NCBI GenBank assembly: GCA_001464995.1
Contig: LNEQ01000230.1
Location: forward strand, 1 to 60,506
Source of the DNA: Actinobacteria bacterium Ga0077541
GTDB lineage: Bacteria > Actinomycetota > Thermoleophilia > Miltoncostaeales > Miltoncostaeaceae
DNA: 60,506 nucleotides
Direction of reading: 5' to 3'
In this document: positions 31,601 to 40,353 of the stretch, piece after piece
Position numbering within the stretch: position 1 is the first letter of the stretch
Layout of the letters: every line of letters begins with the position of its first letter
Made by a program: the position numbers and the translations under genes
Notes under the pieces: model-generated
Databases searched by the model: none
What the model was told of the DNA's origin: nothing
Seen by the model: the letters and a program-made list of their open reading frames with translations, nothing else

Positions 31601-32412
31601 CCGCCGTGCGGGAGGTCCTCACCCGGGCGGGGCTGATCGCCTTCGGGGCGCTCTTCGCGGTGCCGTACGCGCTGATCCTGACGGCATCGTTCCGTCCGTC
31701 CGAGTCTGTGGCGCGGGCGCCGCTCGACATCTTCGGAGGCGGCTGGTCGCTGGGCAACTACCGCGCCGTGCTCGCCGACAACGACGTCCTCGGCTTCTAC
31801 GTCAACTCCGTGATCGTCACCACCGCGATCGTCGCGGCGGAGGTCGTCCTCGGAGCGGCTGCGGCGATCGCGCTGGGGCACCTCCGGCCGGCGGGCGGCC
31901 GCGTCGTCGGCGCGCTCGTGGTCGCGACGATCAGCGTCCCGATCCAGGCGATCGCGGTGACCAACTACCTCACCATCGACCGCCTCGACCTCGTCAACAC
32001 CCGCCTGGGCCTGATCGTCCCCTTCGCGGCGAGCGCGTTCGGGATCTACCTGATGACCGAATACGCCGCCGCGGTCCCCGCGAGCCAGCTCGACTCGGCG
32101 CGTGTGTTCGGCCTGGGTCCGCTCTCGCGGATACGCCACATCGTCCTGCCGCACATGCGGCCCGGGATCGTGGCGTTCGCCGCCTTCGCGTTCGTGGGCT
32201 GGTGGAACGAGTTCTTCTGGCCCTTCATCGTCCTCCAGGGCCCGGAGCTCGCCACCGTGCCCTTCTCGATCCAGACCTACATCGTGAACCCGGGTGGCCT
32301 CCCCGACTGGGGGCCGATGATGGCGGCCGGAGCGCTCGCGCTGCTGCCGCTGATGATCCTCCTCGTCCTCGTGCAGAGGTCCTTCGTCCGAATGTTCGCC
32401 TTCTCGTCCTGA
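31597..32412 (+). CDS. Carbohydrate-type ABC transporter permease (UgpE/MalG-like)
   Basis: LDSARVFGLGPLSRIRHIVLPHMRPGIVAFAAFAFVGWWNEFFWPFIVL. Confidence 0.9.
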   Translation: MTAVREVLTRAGLIAFGALFAVPYALILTASFRPSESVARAPLDIFGGGWSLGNYRAVLADNDVLGFYVNSVIVTTAIVAAEVVLGAAAAIALGHLRPAGGRVVGALVVATISVPIQAIAVTNYLTIDRLDLVNTRLGLIVPFAASAFGIYLMTEYAAAVPASQLDSARVFGLGPLSRIRHIVLPHMRPGIVAFAAFAFVGWWNEFFWPFIVLQGPELATVPFSIQTYIVNPGGLPDWGPMMAAGALALLPLMILLVLVQRSFVRMFAFSS

Positions 32413-32489
32413 ACCACGCGGTGCGCACCCCGCGCCGCGCCCTCAGCGCCGTCCGATCAAAACGCTCTCGTCAAGAGAAAGGCTCCTCC

Positions 32490-33767
32490 ATGCTCCGAGA
32501 CGCCTCACCGCCCACGCGCACCGTCCGTGGCCTCACCGGGACCGCGGTCATCGCGGCGGCGGCCCTGCTCCCCCTCGCCGGGACCGCGACGGCGGCCCCC
32601 GTGGACGCCAAGAACCCCATCACCGTGGTCATGCCCTACGGGGACTTCTTCAAGCCCGCCGTCGACCGGGGACTGGCGATCTGCGCCCAGCGAACGGGGA
32701 TACCGGGTCGCGCGATCACCGACCCCGCGACGTACGACGAGCTGAACCTCAAGCTCCAGGTCCAGGCCGCCGCGGGCAAGGCGCCCGACGTGGCTGTGCA
32801 GGGCCTGAACGAGGTCATCTCGATGGGCGACAACCGCTACGTGACCAACCTGGCCCCGTTCGTGCGCGGCAAGCGCGCCTATTCGGCCCGGGTGCAGCCG
32901 ACCCTGTCGGCAGGTCGCGTGAAGGGCCGTCAGGTCGCCATCCCCTGGGGGATCTCGATGCCGGTGATCTTCGTCAACACCGAGATCTTCCGCGACGCGG
33001 GCCTGAATCCGAACGCCCCCTTCCGCACCTGGCGGGACGCGGCGGCCGCGGCGAAGCGCCTCACCGACACCTCCGCCGGTCGCTCCGGCATCGTCTTCGC
33101 CGAGCAGGAGGGCTGGATCCCTCTCCAGTTCCTCCTGAACGCGGGCAGCAACTTCGTGGACTCGTCGGGGAAGCCGCGCTTCAACGACGCGGCCGGCAAG
33201 CGGGCGGCGGGCTTCCTGAACGACCTCTTCACCACGAAGGCCGCGGCCGCGGTCACCGAAGACCAGGCGAAGGACCTCTTCATCAAGGGCGAGAGCGCGA
33301 TGTTCGTCGGGAGCACCAGCTTCATCCCGGCGTTCGCCGACACCGACTTCTCGTGGGTGACCCTCAAGTTCCCGGTGCTGGACGCCTCCGTCCCGACGAG
33401 GATCGCGGCGGGCGGCGCGGGAATCGCCGTCTTCGCCACGCCGGAGCGGCGGGCTGCGGCCACGCGCGTCGTGGACTGCATGATGGACCTGCGCGTCATC
33501 AAGGTCGTCGTCGAGAAGCTCGGCTACATGCCGGTGCGCACCGATGCCCGGAAGGTCCTCAAGAAGGGGCTGCTGACCCGCTCGCCCTTCAAGGCACCCA
33601 GCTCGCAGTTCAGCGCGGTCGTCCCCTGGTACGCGTTCCCCGGACGCAACGGCGCCCAGGCGCGCAAGCTCTTCAGCGACTCCTGGGCACGGGCGACGCA
33701 GGCCTCGAGCGACCCGGACCCGCTCCTCGATCAGGCAGCCTCCCGGATCGGGTCGTTGCTGAGGTGA
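32490..33767 (+). CDS. ABC transporter extracellular solute-binding protein (family 1/UgpB-like)
   Basis: Sec-type signal ending GTATAAP, ITVVMPYGDFF...APDVAVQGLNEVISMG...IPWGISMPVIFVNTEIFRDAGL...IKGESAMFVGSTSFIP. Confidence 0.88.
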   Translation: MLRDASPPTRTVRGLTGTAVIAAAALLPLAGTATAAPVDAKNPITVVMPYGDFFKPAVDRGLAICAQRTGIPGRAITDPATYDELNLKLQVQAAAGKAPDVAVQGLNEVISMGDNRYVTNLAPFVRGKRAYSARVQPTLSAGRVKGRQVAIPWGISMPVIFVNTEIFRDAGLNPNAPFRTWRDAAAAAKRLTDTSAGRSGIVFAEQEGWIPLQFLLNAGSNFVDSSGKPRFNDAAGKRAAGFLNDLFTTKAAAAVTEDQAKDLFIKGESAMFVGSTSFIPAFADTDFSWVTLKFPVLDASVPTRIAAGGAGIAVFATPERRAAATRVVDCMMDLRVIKVVVEKLGYMPVRTDARKVLKKGLLTRSPFKAPSSQFSAVVPWYAFPGRNGAQARKLFSDSWARATQASSDPDPLLDQAASRIGSLLR

Positions 33768-34864
33768 GCGGAGGTGGCGTGGTGACGACCGCGCCGGAGG
33801 ATCCCTCGAGCGCCCCCGCGACCCTCGCGGTCGCGGGGGCCGGTCGTCGCTTCGGGACCGTCCCGGCGCTCGACGAGGTGGACCTGCGCGTCGAGCAGGG
33901 CGAGATCCTCGCCCTGCTCGGCCCCAGCGGGTGCGGCAAGACGACGCTCCTGAGAAGCGTGGCCGGACTCGAGCGGCTCGATCGAGGCCGCGTCGAAGTC
34001 GGCGGGCGCGATGTGACCGGCTGGGCTCCCGAGGATCGAGGGGTCGCCATGGTCTTCCAGGACGCCGGGCTGTTCCCGCATGTGCGGGTGCGAACCAACA
34101 TCGCCCTGCCGCTGCGGGCCGCGCGGCGCGCGAAGCGCGCGTACGCCGAGGGTGTCGTCGAGACCATCTCGGCAACGCTCCGGATCGGACATCTACTCGA
34201 TCGGTACCCCCACGAGCTCTCCGGTGGAGAGCGCCAGCGCGTCGGTATCGCACGGGCCCTGGTGGTGCGGCCGGCCCTCCTGCTGATGGATGAGCCCTTC
34301 GCCGCGATCGACGCCGACCTGCGCCTCGAGCTGCGTCGCGAGATCCGGCGCCTTCACCGGGCGGCCGACCTCGCCGACACGCTGTTCGTCACCCACGACC
34401 AGACCGAGGCCCTGGCCATCGCCGACCGGGTCGCCGTGATGTTCTCGGGCCGGATCGAGCAGGTCGATACTCCCGCCCGGCTTCTGGCCCAGCCCGCGAC
34501 CGTCCGCGTCGCCCGCTTCCTGGGGGTGCCCCGGATCAACCTGCTGCCCGAAGCGAAGGGCCAGATCGTCGCCGTGCGCCCGAGCGACCTGCGCCTCGAC
34601 GGCGGCCCGTTCGCGACGACGGGAAGGGTCGTCGACTCCGAGCCCTTCGCGGGCGGCTGGCTCGCGACGCTCAGGACGACGAGCGGCATCGAGCTCGAGG
34701 TCCTCGTCGACCGCGAGCCGGTGCCCGACTCGGCGCTGAGGTGCGGATGCGCGCCGGAGGCACTCCACCGGTTCGACGCGGAGAGCGGTGCACGGCGCCC
34801 CGCCGACCTCTCGGCGGCGCGCGACCTCTGGAGGGCCCTCGACCTCGACGGCGGGCCGGAGTGA
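33764..34864 (+). CDS. ABC transporter ATP-binding protein (UgpC/PotA-like); alternative start 33782
   Basis: LLGPSGCGKTTLLRSVAGLE, HELSGGERQRVGIARALVVRPALLLMDEP, C-terminal TOBE-like region. Confidence 0.92.
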   Translation: MSGGGVVTTAPEDPSSAPATLAVAGAGRRFGTVPALDEVDLRVEQGEILALLGPSGCGKTTLLRSVAGLERLDRGRVEVGGRDVTGWAPEDRGVAMVFQDAGLFPHVRVRTNIALPLRAARRAKRAYAEGVVETISATLRIGHLLDRYPHELSGGERQRVGIARALVVRPALLLMDEPFAAIDADLRLELRREIRRLHRAADLADTLFVTHDQTEALAIADRVAVMFSGRIEQVDTPARLLAQPATVRVARFLGVPRINLLPEAKGQIVAVRPSDLRLDGGPFATTGRVVDSEPFAGGWLATLRTTSGIELEVLVDREPVPDSALRCGCAPEALHRFDAESGARRPADLSAARDLWRALDLDGGPE

Positions 34865-36387
34865 CCCCACCCACCGGGGGCGCCGTCCTCAGGATCGGAG
34901 TCGTGTCAGACCCCCACGTCCGGGTCGGGGACGGACCTGGGGTCGTGTGGCACAACCGCCTGCTCCTGGAGGACTCGCTGGCCAGGCTCGATTCGGCGGT
35001 CGCCGACCTCGCCCGCCGGGGCGCGGATCTGATCGTCGTCGCCGGCGACCTGACGCACGACGGCGATCGCGCGGCTGCGGAGGCGGCCCTCGGCGCTCTC
35101 CGTGCGTCGCCCGTCCCCGTATTCGTCGTCCCCGGCAACCACGACCTGGTCGGCGGCGCGTGCATGATGCGCGAGCTGGTCGGTCCGGGAGCAGGCCGTA
35201 TCCGGCTCGCATCGGGGGCGGGCGAGATCGTCCTACCGGGACTCCGGATCGCGGGTGCCTCGATGCTGCGGGGCCGCGATGATCTCTGGGCGTCAGGTGC
35301 ACCGGACGTCGCCGGCTGGGGCGCGGACCTCGTCGTGTTCCTCTCCCACTTCCCGGTGATCTCCCTGGGGCAACGCTGCGAGCGGGCGGATCTGCGCTAC
35401 GCGGGGGACGCGGCCGATCGCGCGCAGACGGAGGCCCTCATCGCGGTCCGTCCCGGCCCGACGATCGTCGTGAGCGGCCATACCCACGTCCGGGACGTGG
35501 TCGCCGCCGGGTCCCTCATCCAGTGCAGCTGCCCGGCGCTCGTGGAGCCCCCCGCCGAGGTGGCGCTCCTCACGGTGCGCCCGGCCCGCCTCGGCGGGGG
35601 GCTGCGTCTCGATCTGGACCATCACGGCGTGGCTGCGGACGCGCCGGTGAGGCTGCCGGTGCTCGCCCCACGGGCGAGCAGCTGGCGGCACCTCGGCACG
35701 GCCGGATGGACGGTGGCGCAGGCACCGCGGACGCCCTCCGCCCGACGGCCGGGGGCGACCCGATCCGAGGGTGTCGCCATGCTGGCCTGCGACTGGAACG
35801 GAACGCTGACCGATGACGCCGAAGAGGCCCGGCACGCCACCAACGCCGTCCTGCGCACCCAGGGGCGCGCCGATCTCTCGCGCGCCGGGTTCCGCGCAGC
35901 GTTCCGCCTGCCCCTGTCCGCGTTCTTCGCGGAGGTCGGCGACCCGGGCTCCGCAGAGGCCGCGACCCGGCTCTGGGACGAGCAGATGGCGCTGGCACGG
36001 CCACCGCTTCAGCCCAACGCCGAGGCTCTGTTGCGCGGCGCCGCCGAGCTCGGTGTCCGAGTCGGAATCGTGAGCGCCGCGGCGCCCGAGGTGGTGGACG
36101 CGCAGATCGCCCACCACAACCTGTCCGACCTGGTGGATTTCGTGGACGCAGGCGCGAGAGTCAAACGCGCCACCCTTGCGGCCCTCGTCGCGGCCCATCC
36201 CGGAAGGGTCATGTACATCGGCGACACGGAGTTCGACGTCCGCGAGGCGATCGCGGCGGGCGCCCGGGCCATCGGCTACGGGCAGGGCTATCGGCCGGGC
36301 GCAGCGCTCCGGGCCGCCGGCGCGGAGATCGTCGTGGACGACCTGGCGGCGGTACTGCGCCGGCTTCAGCTCCCGCCGCGGGGCTGA
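34861..36387 (+). CDS. Metallophosphoesterase-HAD phosphatase fusion
   Basis: MPE motifs VVSDPHVRVGDG, VVAGDLTHDGD, VPGNHD, SHFP, VSGHTHV; then HAD motifs LACDWNGTLTDD and YIGDTEFDVREAIAAGARAIGYGQGY in one ORF. Confidence 0.85.
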   Translation: MTPPTGGAVLRIGVVSDPHVRVGDGPGVVWHNRLLLEDSLARLDSAVADLARRGADLIVVAGDLTHDGDRAAAEAALGALRASPVPVFVVPGNHDLVGGACMMRELVGPGAGRIRLASGAGEIVLPGLRIAGASMLRGRDDLWASGAPDVAGWGADLVVFLSHFPVISLGQRCERADLRYAGDAADRAQTEALIAVRPGPTIVVSGHTHVRDVVAAGSLIQCSCPALVEPPAEVALLTVRPARLGGGLRLDLDHHGVAADAPVRLPVLAPRASSWRHLGTAGWTVAQAPRTPSARRPGATRSEGVAMLACDWNGTLTDDAEEARHATNAVLRTQGRADLSRAGFRAAFRLPLSAFFAEVGDPGSAEAATRLWDEQMALARPPLQPNAEALLRGAAELGVRVGIVSAAAPEVVDAQIAHHNLSDLVDFVDAGARVKRATLAALVAAHPGRVMYIGDTEFDVREAIAAGARAIGYGQGYRPGAALRAAGAEIVVDDLAAVLRRLQLPPRG

Positions 36388-36414
36388 CTCACGGCAGGAT
36401 GTCCGGCGGGCGCA

Positions 36415-37863
36415 TCACCGGCGACCGGCGTCCACGGGAGCGAGGACGGCGGAAGCGGGGGCGCCGAGCAGGGCACGGGCGCGCAGGGCGAGGGCGAGGG
36501 CGAGGCGCACGTCCGGGTCGTCGAGGTCGCGGCCGGTGAGCTCCCGCGCCCGCTGCAGCCGATAGAGGAGCGTGTTCACGTGCACGCCGCGGCGGCGCGC
36601 CGCCGCGCGGGGGCTCCAGCTGACGCTCACGAGCGCCTCGGTGGTCGCGACGAGGGGGGCGGCCGACCTGCCGCGCGCCTCCTGCCGCTGGAGGGGCCCC
36701 AGCCACTCCTCGACGAAGTCGGCGAGGCTCCCGGCGGGGGCCACGGCGAGCAGCAGCCGCTCCACGCCGAGGCGCCGGAAGGGGTGCGCCTCGCCCGTCC
36801 GGTGCAGCCGGCGGCCCACGCGCACGGCGAGCCGCGCCTGCTCCATCAGCTCGTGGAGCTCGGCGGGCCCGCCGGGACGGCCGCCGATGCCGCAGGAGAA
36901 GGACGCGCCGCCGGTCGCCCCGCCCGCGGCCACCAGCACCGAGCGGGCGCAGACCTCGGCCTCCTCCGCGGTGGTGGGCCCGGGCACGAGGATCACCAGC
37001 GTCCCGGCGCGGGCGACGACGATCGCCCCGGGGTGCCGCGACCCTGCGGCCTCCGACACCGCGCGGAACACGCGCTCGGCGCTCGCGCCATCGACGAGGG
37101 CCCGTGCCGCCGCCGGCTCGTCGGCCTCCAGCACCAGCACCCACATGTCCTGCCGCAGCCGGTGGCCGAGCGGGCCGGCAGTCCGTCCGGGCCGGGAGGG
37201 GCGATGCGCTCGCCGTCCGGATCGAAGAGCGCCGCCGCCCCTCCGGCCTGGCGGCCGATCTCCTCGCAGACGGCCGCGACGCCGCCCCCCGGTGAGCGCG
37301 AGGTCGGTGAAGCGCCGGTGCACCTCCTCCGAGCTGCGCAGGTCGCGGACCTGCGCCTCGAGGCGCGCCTGCATCCCGGAGGGCTCCAGCGCGCCTGCCA
37401 GCTGCGCGGCTATGGCGGCCATGAAGGTCACCTCGTCGCGGTTGAAGTGGTGCGGCTCCTCGGTCTGCACGTTGAGGACGCCCACCAGGCGGCCGGCCGA
37501 GATGATCGGCACCGAGCAGATCGAGACGAAACGCGCCTGGTCGACGCCGGCCAGCCAGCAGAAGCGCGGCTCGCCGGGCACGTCGTCCACCACCACCGGG
37601 GCCCGCTCGGCGGCCGTCGTGCCCGTGACCCCCTCGCCGACGCGCAGGCGCACGCGGCCGACGCCGCCCTGCGAGAGGCCGTTGGTCGCCGACCGCACCA
37701 GCGACCGCCCACCGGGCTCGGTGAGGTAGACCGAGCAGACGTCGACGCCCATCGCCTCCGTCGTCTCCGCGATGACCAGGCGCACGAGCGACGGCGGATC
37801 GAGGGTCTGGGCCGCGGTCAGGGCCAGGCGCTGGAGGTACTCCAGCTCGCGAACGGTGTCCAC
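36415..37863 (-). CDS. GAF domain - PucR-type helix-turn-helix regulator, with an internal stretch out of frame
   Basis: GAF: VCSVYLTEPGGRSLVRSATNGLSQGGVGRVRLRVGEGVTG...ICSVPIISAGRLVGVLNVQTEEPHHF; C-term VHVNTLLYRLQRARELTGRDLDDPDVRLALALAL. Middle ~38 codons (~37170-37290) make sense only in a shifted frame. Confidence 0.75.
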   Translation of the reverse strand: MDTVRELEYLQRLALTAAQTLDPPSLVRLVIAETTEAMGVDVCSVYLTEPGGRSLVRSATNGLSQGGVGRVRLRVGEGVTGTTAAERAPVVVDDVPGEPRFCWLAGVDQARFVSICSVPIISAGRLVGVLNVQTEEPHHFNRDEVTFMAAIAAQLAGALEPSGMQARLEAQVRDLRSSEEVHRRFTDLALTGGRRRGRLRGDRPPGRRGGGALRSGRRAHRPSRPGRTAGPLGHRLRQDMWVLVLEADEPAAARALVDGASAERVFRAVSEAAGSRHPGAIVVARAGTLVILVPGPTTAEEAEVCARSVLVAAGGATGGASFSCGIGGRPGGPAELHELMEQARLAVRVGRRLHRTGEAHPFRRLGVERLLLAVAPAGSLADFVEEWLGPLQRQEARGRSAAPLVATTEALVSVSWSPRAAARRRGVHVNTLLYRLQRARELTGRDLDDPDVRLALALALRARALLGAPASAVLAPVDAGRR

Positions 37864-37992
37864 TCGCGCCGAGGATGACCGCCGCCGAGGACCCCTTCCT
37901 TCGCCGCCCGGACAGTCATGCGGCCCGCGACGTGGGCCCGCCGTACCGACACCGCCGGGGACCGGGCCGGCGGCCCGGCCCCCGACGGCCGG

Positions 37993-38784
37993 CTACGGAA
38001 GGATGTCGACCGGGGAGCCGGCGGGCACCGTGCGGCCGATGCGCGTCGCCACGCTGTTCGCCAGGCGCACGCACCCGTGGCTGACGGCCTGGCCGAGCAG
38101 CTCCGGCCGGTTGGTGCCGTGCAGCGCGACCCGCCCGTCCCCACCGTCGAACTCGGACAGCTTCTCCGAGTGGGCGCTGAGGGTGAGGATGTAGGTGCCG
38201 AAGAAGCCGGCGGGGTTGCGCTGCCGGACGATCTCGCTGAGCGCGAACGCCCCCGTCGGAGTCGGGTTCTCGCGGGTGCCGACGGCGACGGTCCAGGAGC
38301 CGACCACCTTCCCGGCCCTGCGCAGCTCGAGCTTCCGGGCGCCGAGGCGGACGGTCACGCGCCACGGCGTGCGCTCGACGCGCACGGCCTCGGCCGGCAC
38401 CCAGCCGGCGGCGTCGTTGGGGCGGCTGTTGAGCAGCACCCGGTACCAGACGCCGTGCGCCTTCGTGGCGCGGGCGCCGATCACCAGCAGGACGTTCGGA
38501 CCGTTGTTGTACGGCGCGGTGGGTCCGAGCTTGGAGGTCTTGCGGGCGCTCGCACGGGGGGCCGACCGGGTGTGCACGGGAAGCAGCACCCGGGCCGTCC
38601 AGGCCTCCCTGGTCGTGGGCCGGCTGGCGATCGCCCGTGGGGTCGCAGCCGTCTGGGTGGACGCCTTGGCGCCCCCCGCGGAGGGGGCCGCTCCGGCGGC
38701 GCCGGCGGTCGCCGCCAGCGCGCAGGCGGCCACCCCCCCGGCCAGCCAGAGGGTCAGCGGGCGCCTGCGCGCGTGGAGGCCCAT
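37993..38784 (-). CDS. L,D-transpeptidase (YkuD domain)
   Basis: VVGSWTVAVGTRENPTPTGAFALSE...VALHGTNRPELLGQAVSHGCVRLAN. Confidence 0.93.
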   Translation of the reverse strand: MGLHARRRPLTLWLAGGVAACALAATAGAAGAAPSAGGAKASTQTAATPRAIASRPTTREAWTARVLLPVHTRSAPRASARKTSKLGPTAPYNNGPNVLLVIGARATKAHGVWYRVLLNSRPNDAAGWVPAEAVRVERTPWRVTVRLGARKLELRRAGKVVGSWTVAVGTRENPTPTGAFALSEIVRQRNPAGFFGTYILTLSAHSEKLSEFDGGDGRVALHGTNRPELLGQAVSHGCVRLANSVATRIGRTVPAGSPVDILP

Positions 38785-40202
38785 CAGCCCGTCACGCCCC
38801 CGGCACGCGCCACCGGCACCGGCCCGACGACGCGGGTGACCGCGGTCGAGCGGCGCGGCGGCAGGCCGTCGGCCGTGACCGTCGCCGTGTTGCGGATGGT
38901 GCCCGTGACGTTCGGGTTGACGCGCACGTTCATGCGGAGCGTGCGGCTCGCGCCCGCCCGCATGTCACCCACCACCCAGGTGACCACGCCGTTGCGGATG
39001 GTGGCCCCCGAGGGGATCGACACGAGGGTCAGGCTCACCGGCACGAGGTCGGTCACCTGCACGTTGCGCGCGACGAAGGCGCTGCGGTTGCGCACCACGA
39101 TCGAGTACTGGAAGGTCGCGCCCGCCCGGGCGGTCGCGGGGCCGCGCTTGGCGATCGTCACGTTGGGCGCGGGCCCGCCGGAGATCGTGGCGCCGTTGCC
39201 GCTGATCAGCCCGAAGTTGTTGTTCGGGCGGCCCTGACCCGAGGTGATCGGGATGTTCGTGATGGTGCGCGCGGTGGTGGCCGTGAGGCCACCGGGGACG
39301 GCCATGGCCACCGCGTACGTACCGGGCAGCAGGCCGTCGAAGCTGTAGCTGCCGTCGGCCGCCGAGAGGATCTCGCGGGTGGCGACCGTGATCGCGCCGG
39401 GGCGCGTGCCGGTCAGCGTCAGCCGGACGCCGGCGCGGCCGACCTCGCCCGCGTCGCGGATGCCGTTGCGGTTGGTGTCGATGTAGACCACGCCGCTGAT
39501 CGGGGCGGGGCGGACGTTGCCGGCGACGAACGTGCCGAGGCCGCCCGCCGGAACCGTGACCTGCCCGACCGGCGGGGTGATCGCTGCCCAGAGCGGGTCG
39601 ACGACCTCCTCGACGGTCCACACGCCCGCCGGCACGCTGCCCACCGTCACCGAGCCGTCGGCGCCGGTGGAGATGACGCTGCCGTTCTGCTGCGGGTTGG
39701 TGAGGCGGAAGGTCCACCCGGGGACACCGGGCTCACCCGACTCGCGGATGCCGTTGCCGTTGATGTCCTCGAACTTGATCACCTGCAGGGTGCCGAGCTG
39801 GTCGGCGACGTCGAAGACGACGAGGGCGGAGCTCTCGAGCGTGCCCGGCGACGAGAAGAAGTCGACCGTCGCCCGGTAGCGGCCGAGCGGCGCGGCGGCG
39901 GAGGGGCTGAAGGTGCGCTGGGCGTTGATGGGGCTCGGGACGCCCGCGACGCTCTGCGTCTCCTGCTGCACGATCGCGCTCAGGGGATCGGTGAAGCGCA
40001 GCGACCAGCTCGACGCGACGGTCTGGTACGTGATCGAGAAGTCGACGGCCTGCGTGCCGCCGCCGCGCTGGATCGCCGACGGCGGGGCCGGCGCGCGGTT
40101 GAGGGTGATGCCGATCGCGGACGCCACCGCCGGCATCGCCATGACCGCCGCCAACGTCACGAGCAGGAGGCGGCGCCACCCGCCCAGAGGTCCTCGTCTC
40201 AT
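38784..40202 (-). CDS. Secreted SdrD-B/Cna-B-like plus DUF11-like repeat protein
   Basis: Signal peptide; FEDINGNGIRESGEPGVPGWTFRLTNP, YIDTNRNGIRDAGEVGRAGVRLTLTG...DGSYSFDGLLPGTYAV; DUF11-like ATFQYSIVVRNRSAFVARNVQVTDLVP. Confidence 0.8.
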   Translation of the reverse strand: MRRGPLGGWRRLLLVTLAAVMAMPAVASAIGITLNRAPAPPSAIQRGGGTQAVDFSITYQTVASSWSLRFTDPLSAIVQQETQSVAGVPSPINAQRTFSPSAAAPLGRYRATVDFFSSPGTLESSALVVFDVADQLGTLQVIKFEDINGNGIRESGEPGVPGWTFRLTNPQQNGSVISTGADGSVTVGSVPAGVWTVEEVVDPLWAAITPPVGQVTVPAGGLGTFVAGNVRPAPISGVVYIDTNRNGIRDAGEVGRAGVRLTLTGTRPGAITVATREILSAADGSYSFDGLLPGTYAVAMAVPGGLTATTARTITNIPITSGQGRPNNNFGLISGNGATISGGPAPNVTIAKRGPATARAGATFQYSIVVRNRSAFVARNVQVTDLVPVSLTLVSIPSGATIRNGVVTWVVGDMRAGASRTLRMNVRVNPNVTGTIRNTATVTADGLPPRRSTAVTRVVGPVPVARAGGVTG

Positions 40203-40320
40203 CTCCACGCCTTCCCTCGACTCCGCTCGGACCACCGGACGTGATCCATGGGCGCAGCTTTCCCTGCAAACGGGGCGGCGTGAACCCCGGGAGGGTGAGC
40301 GAACCTACGACAACCTGCCG

Positions 40321-40334
40321 CTGCAACGTTGCAG
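40321..40334. repeat. 14-bp perfect palindrome CTGCAACGTTGCAG
   Basis: ctgcaacgttgcag in the batB / SdrD-B-like intergenic region. Confidence 0.7.
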
Positions 40335-40353
40335 GTGGCCTTTCAAACGCAAG

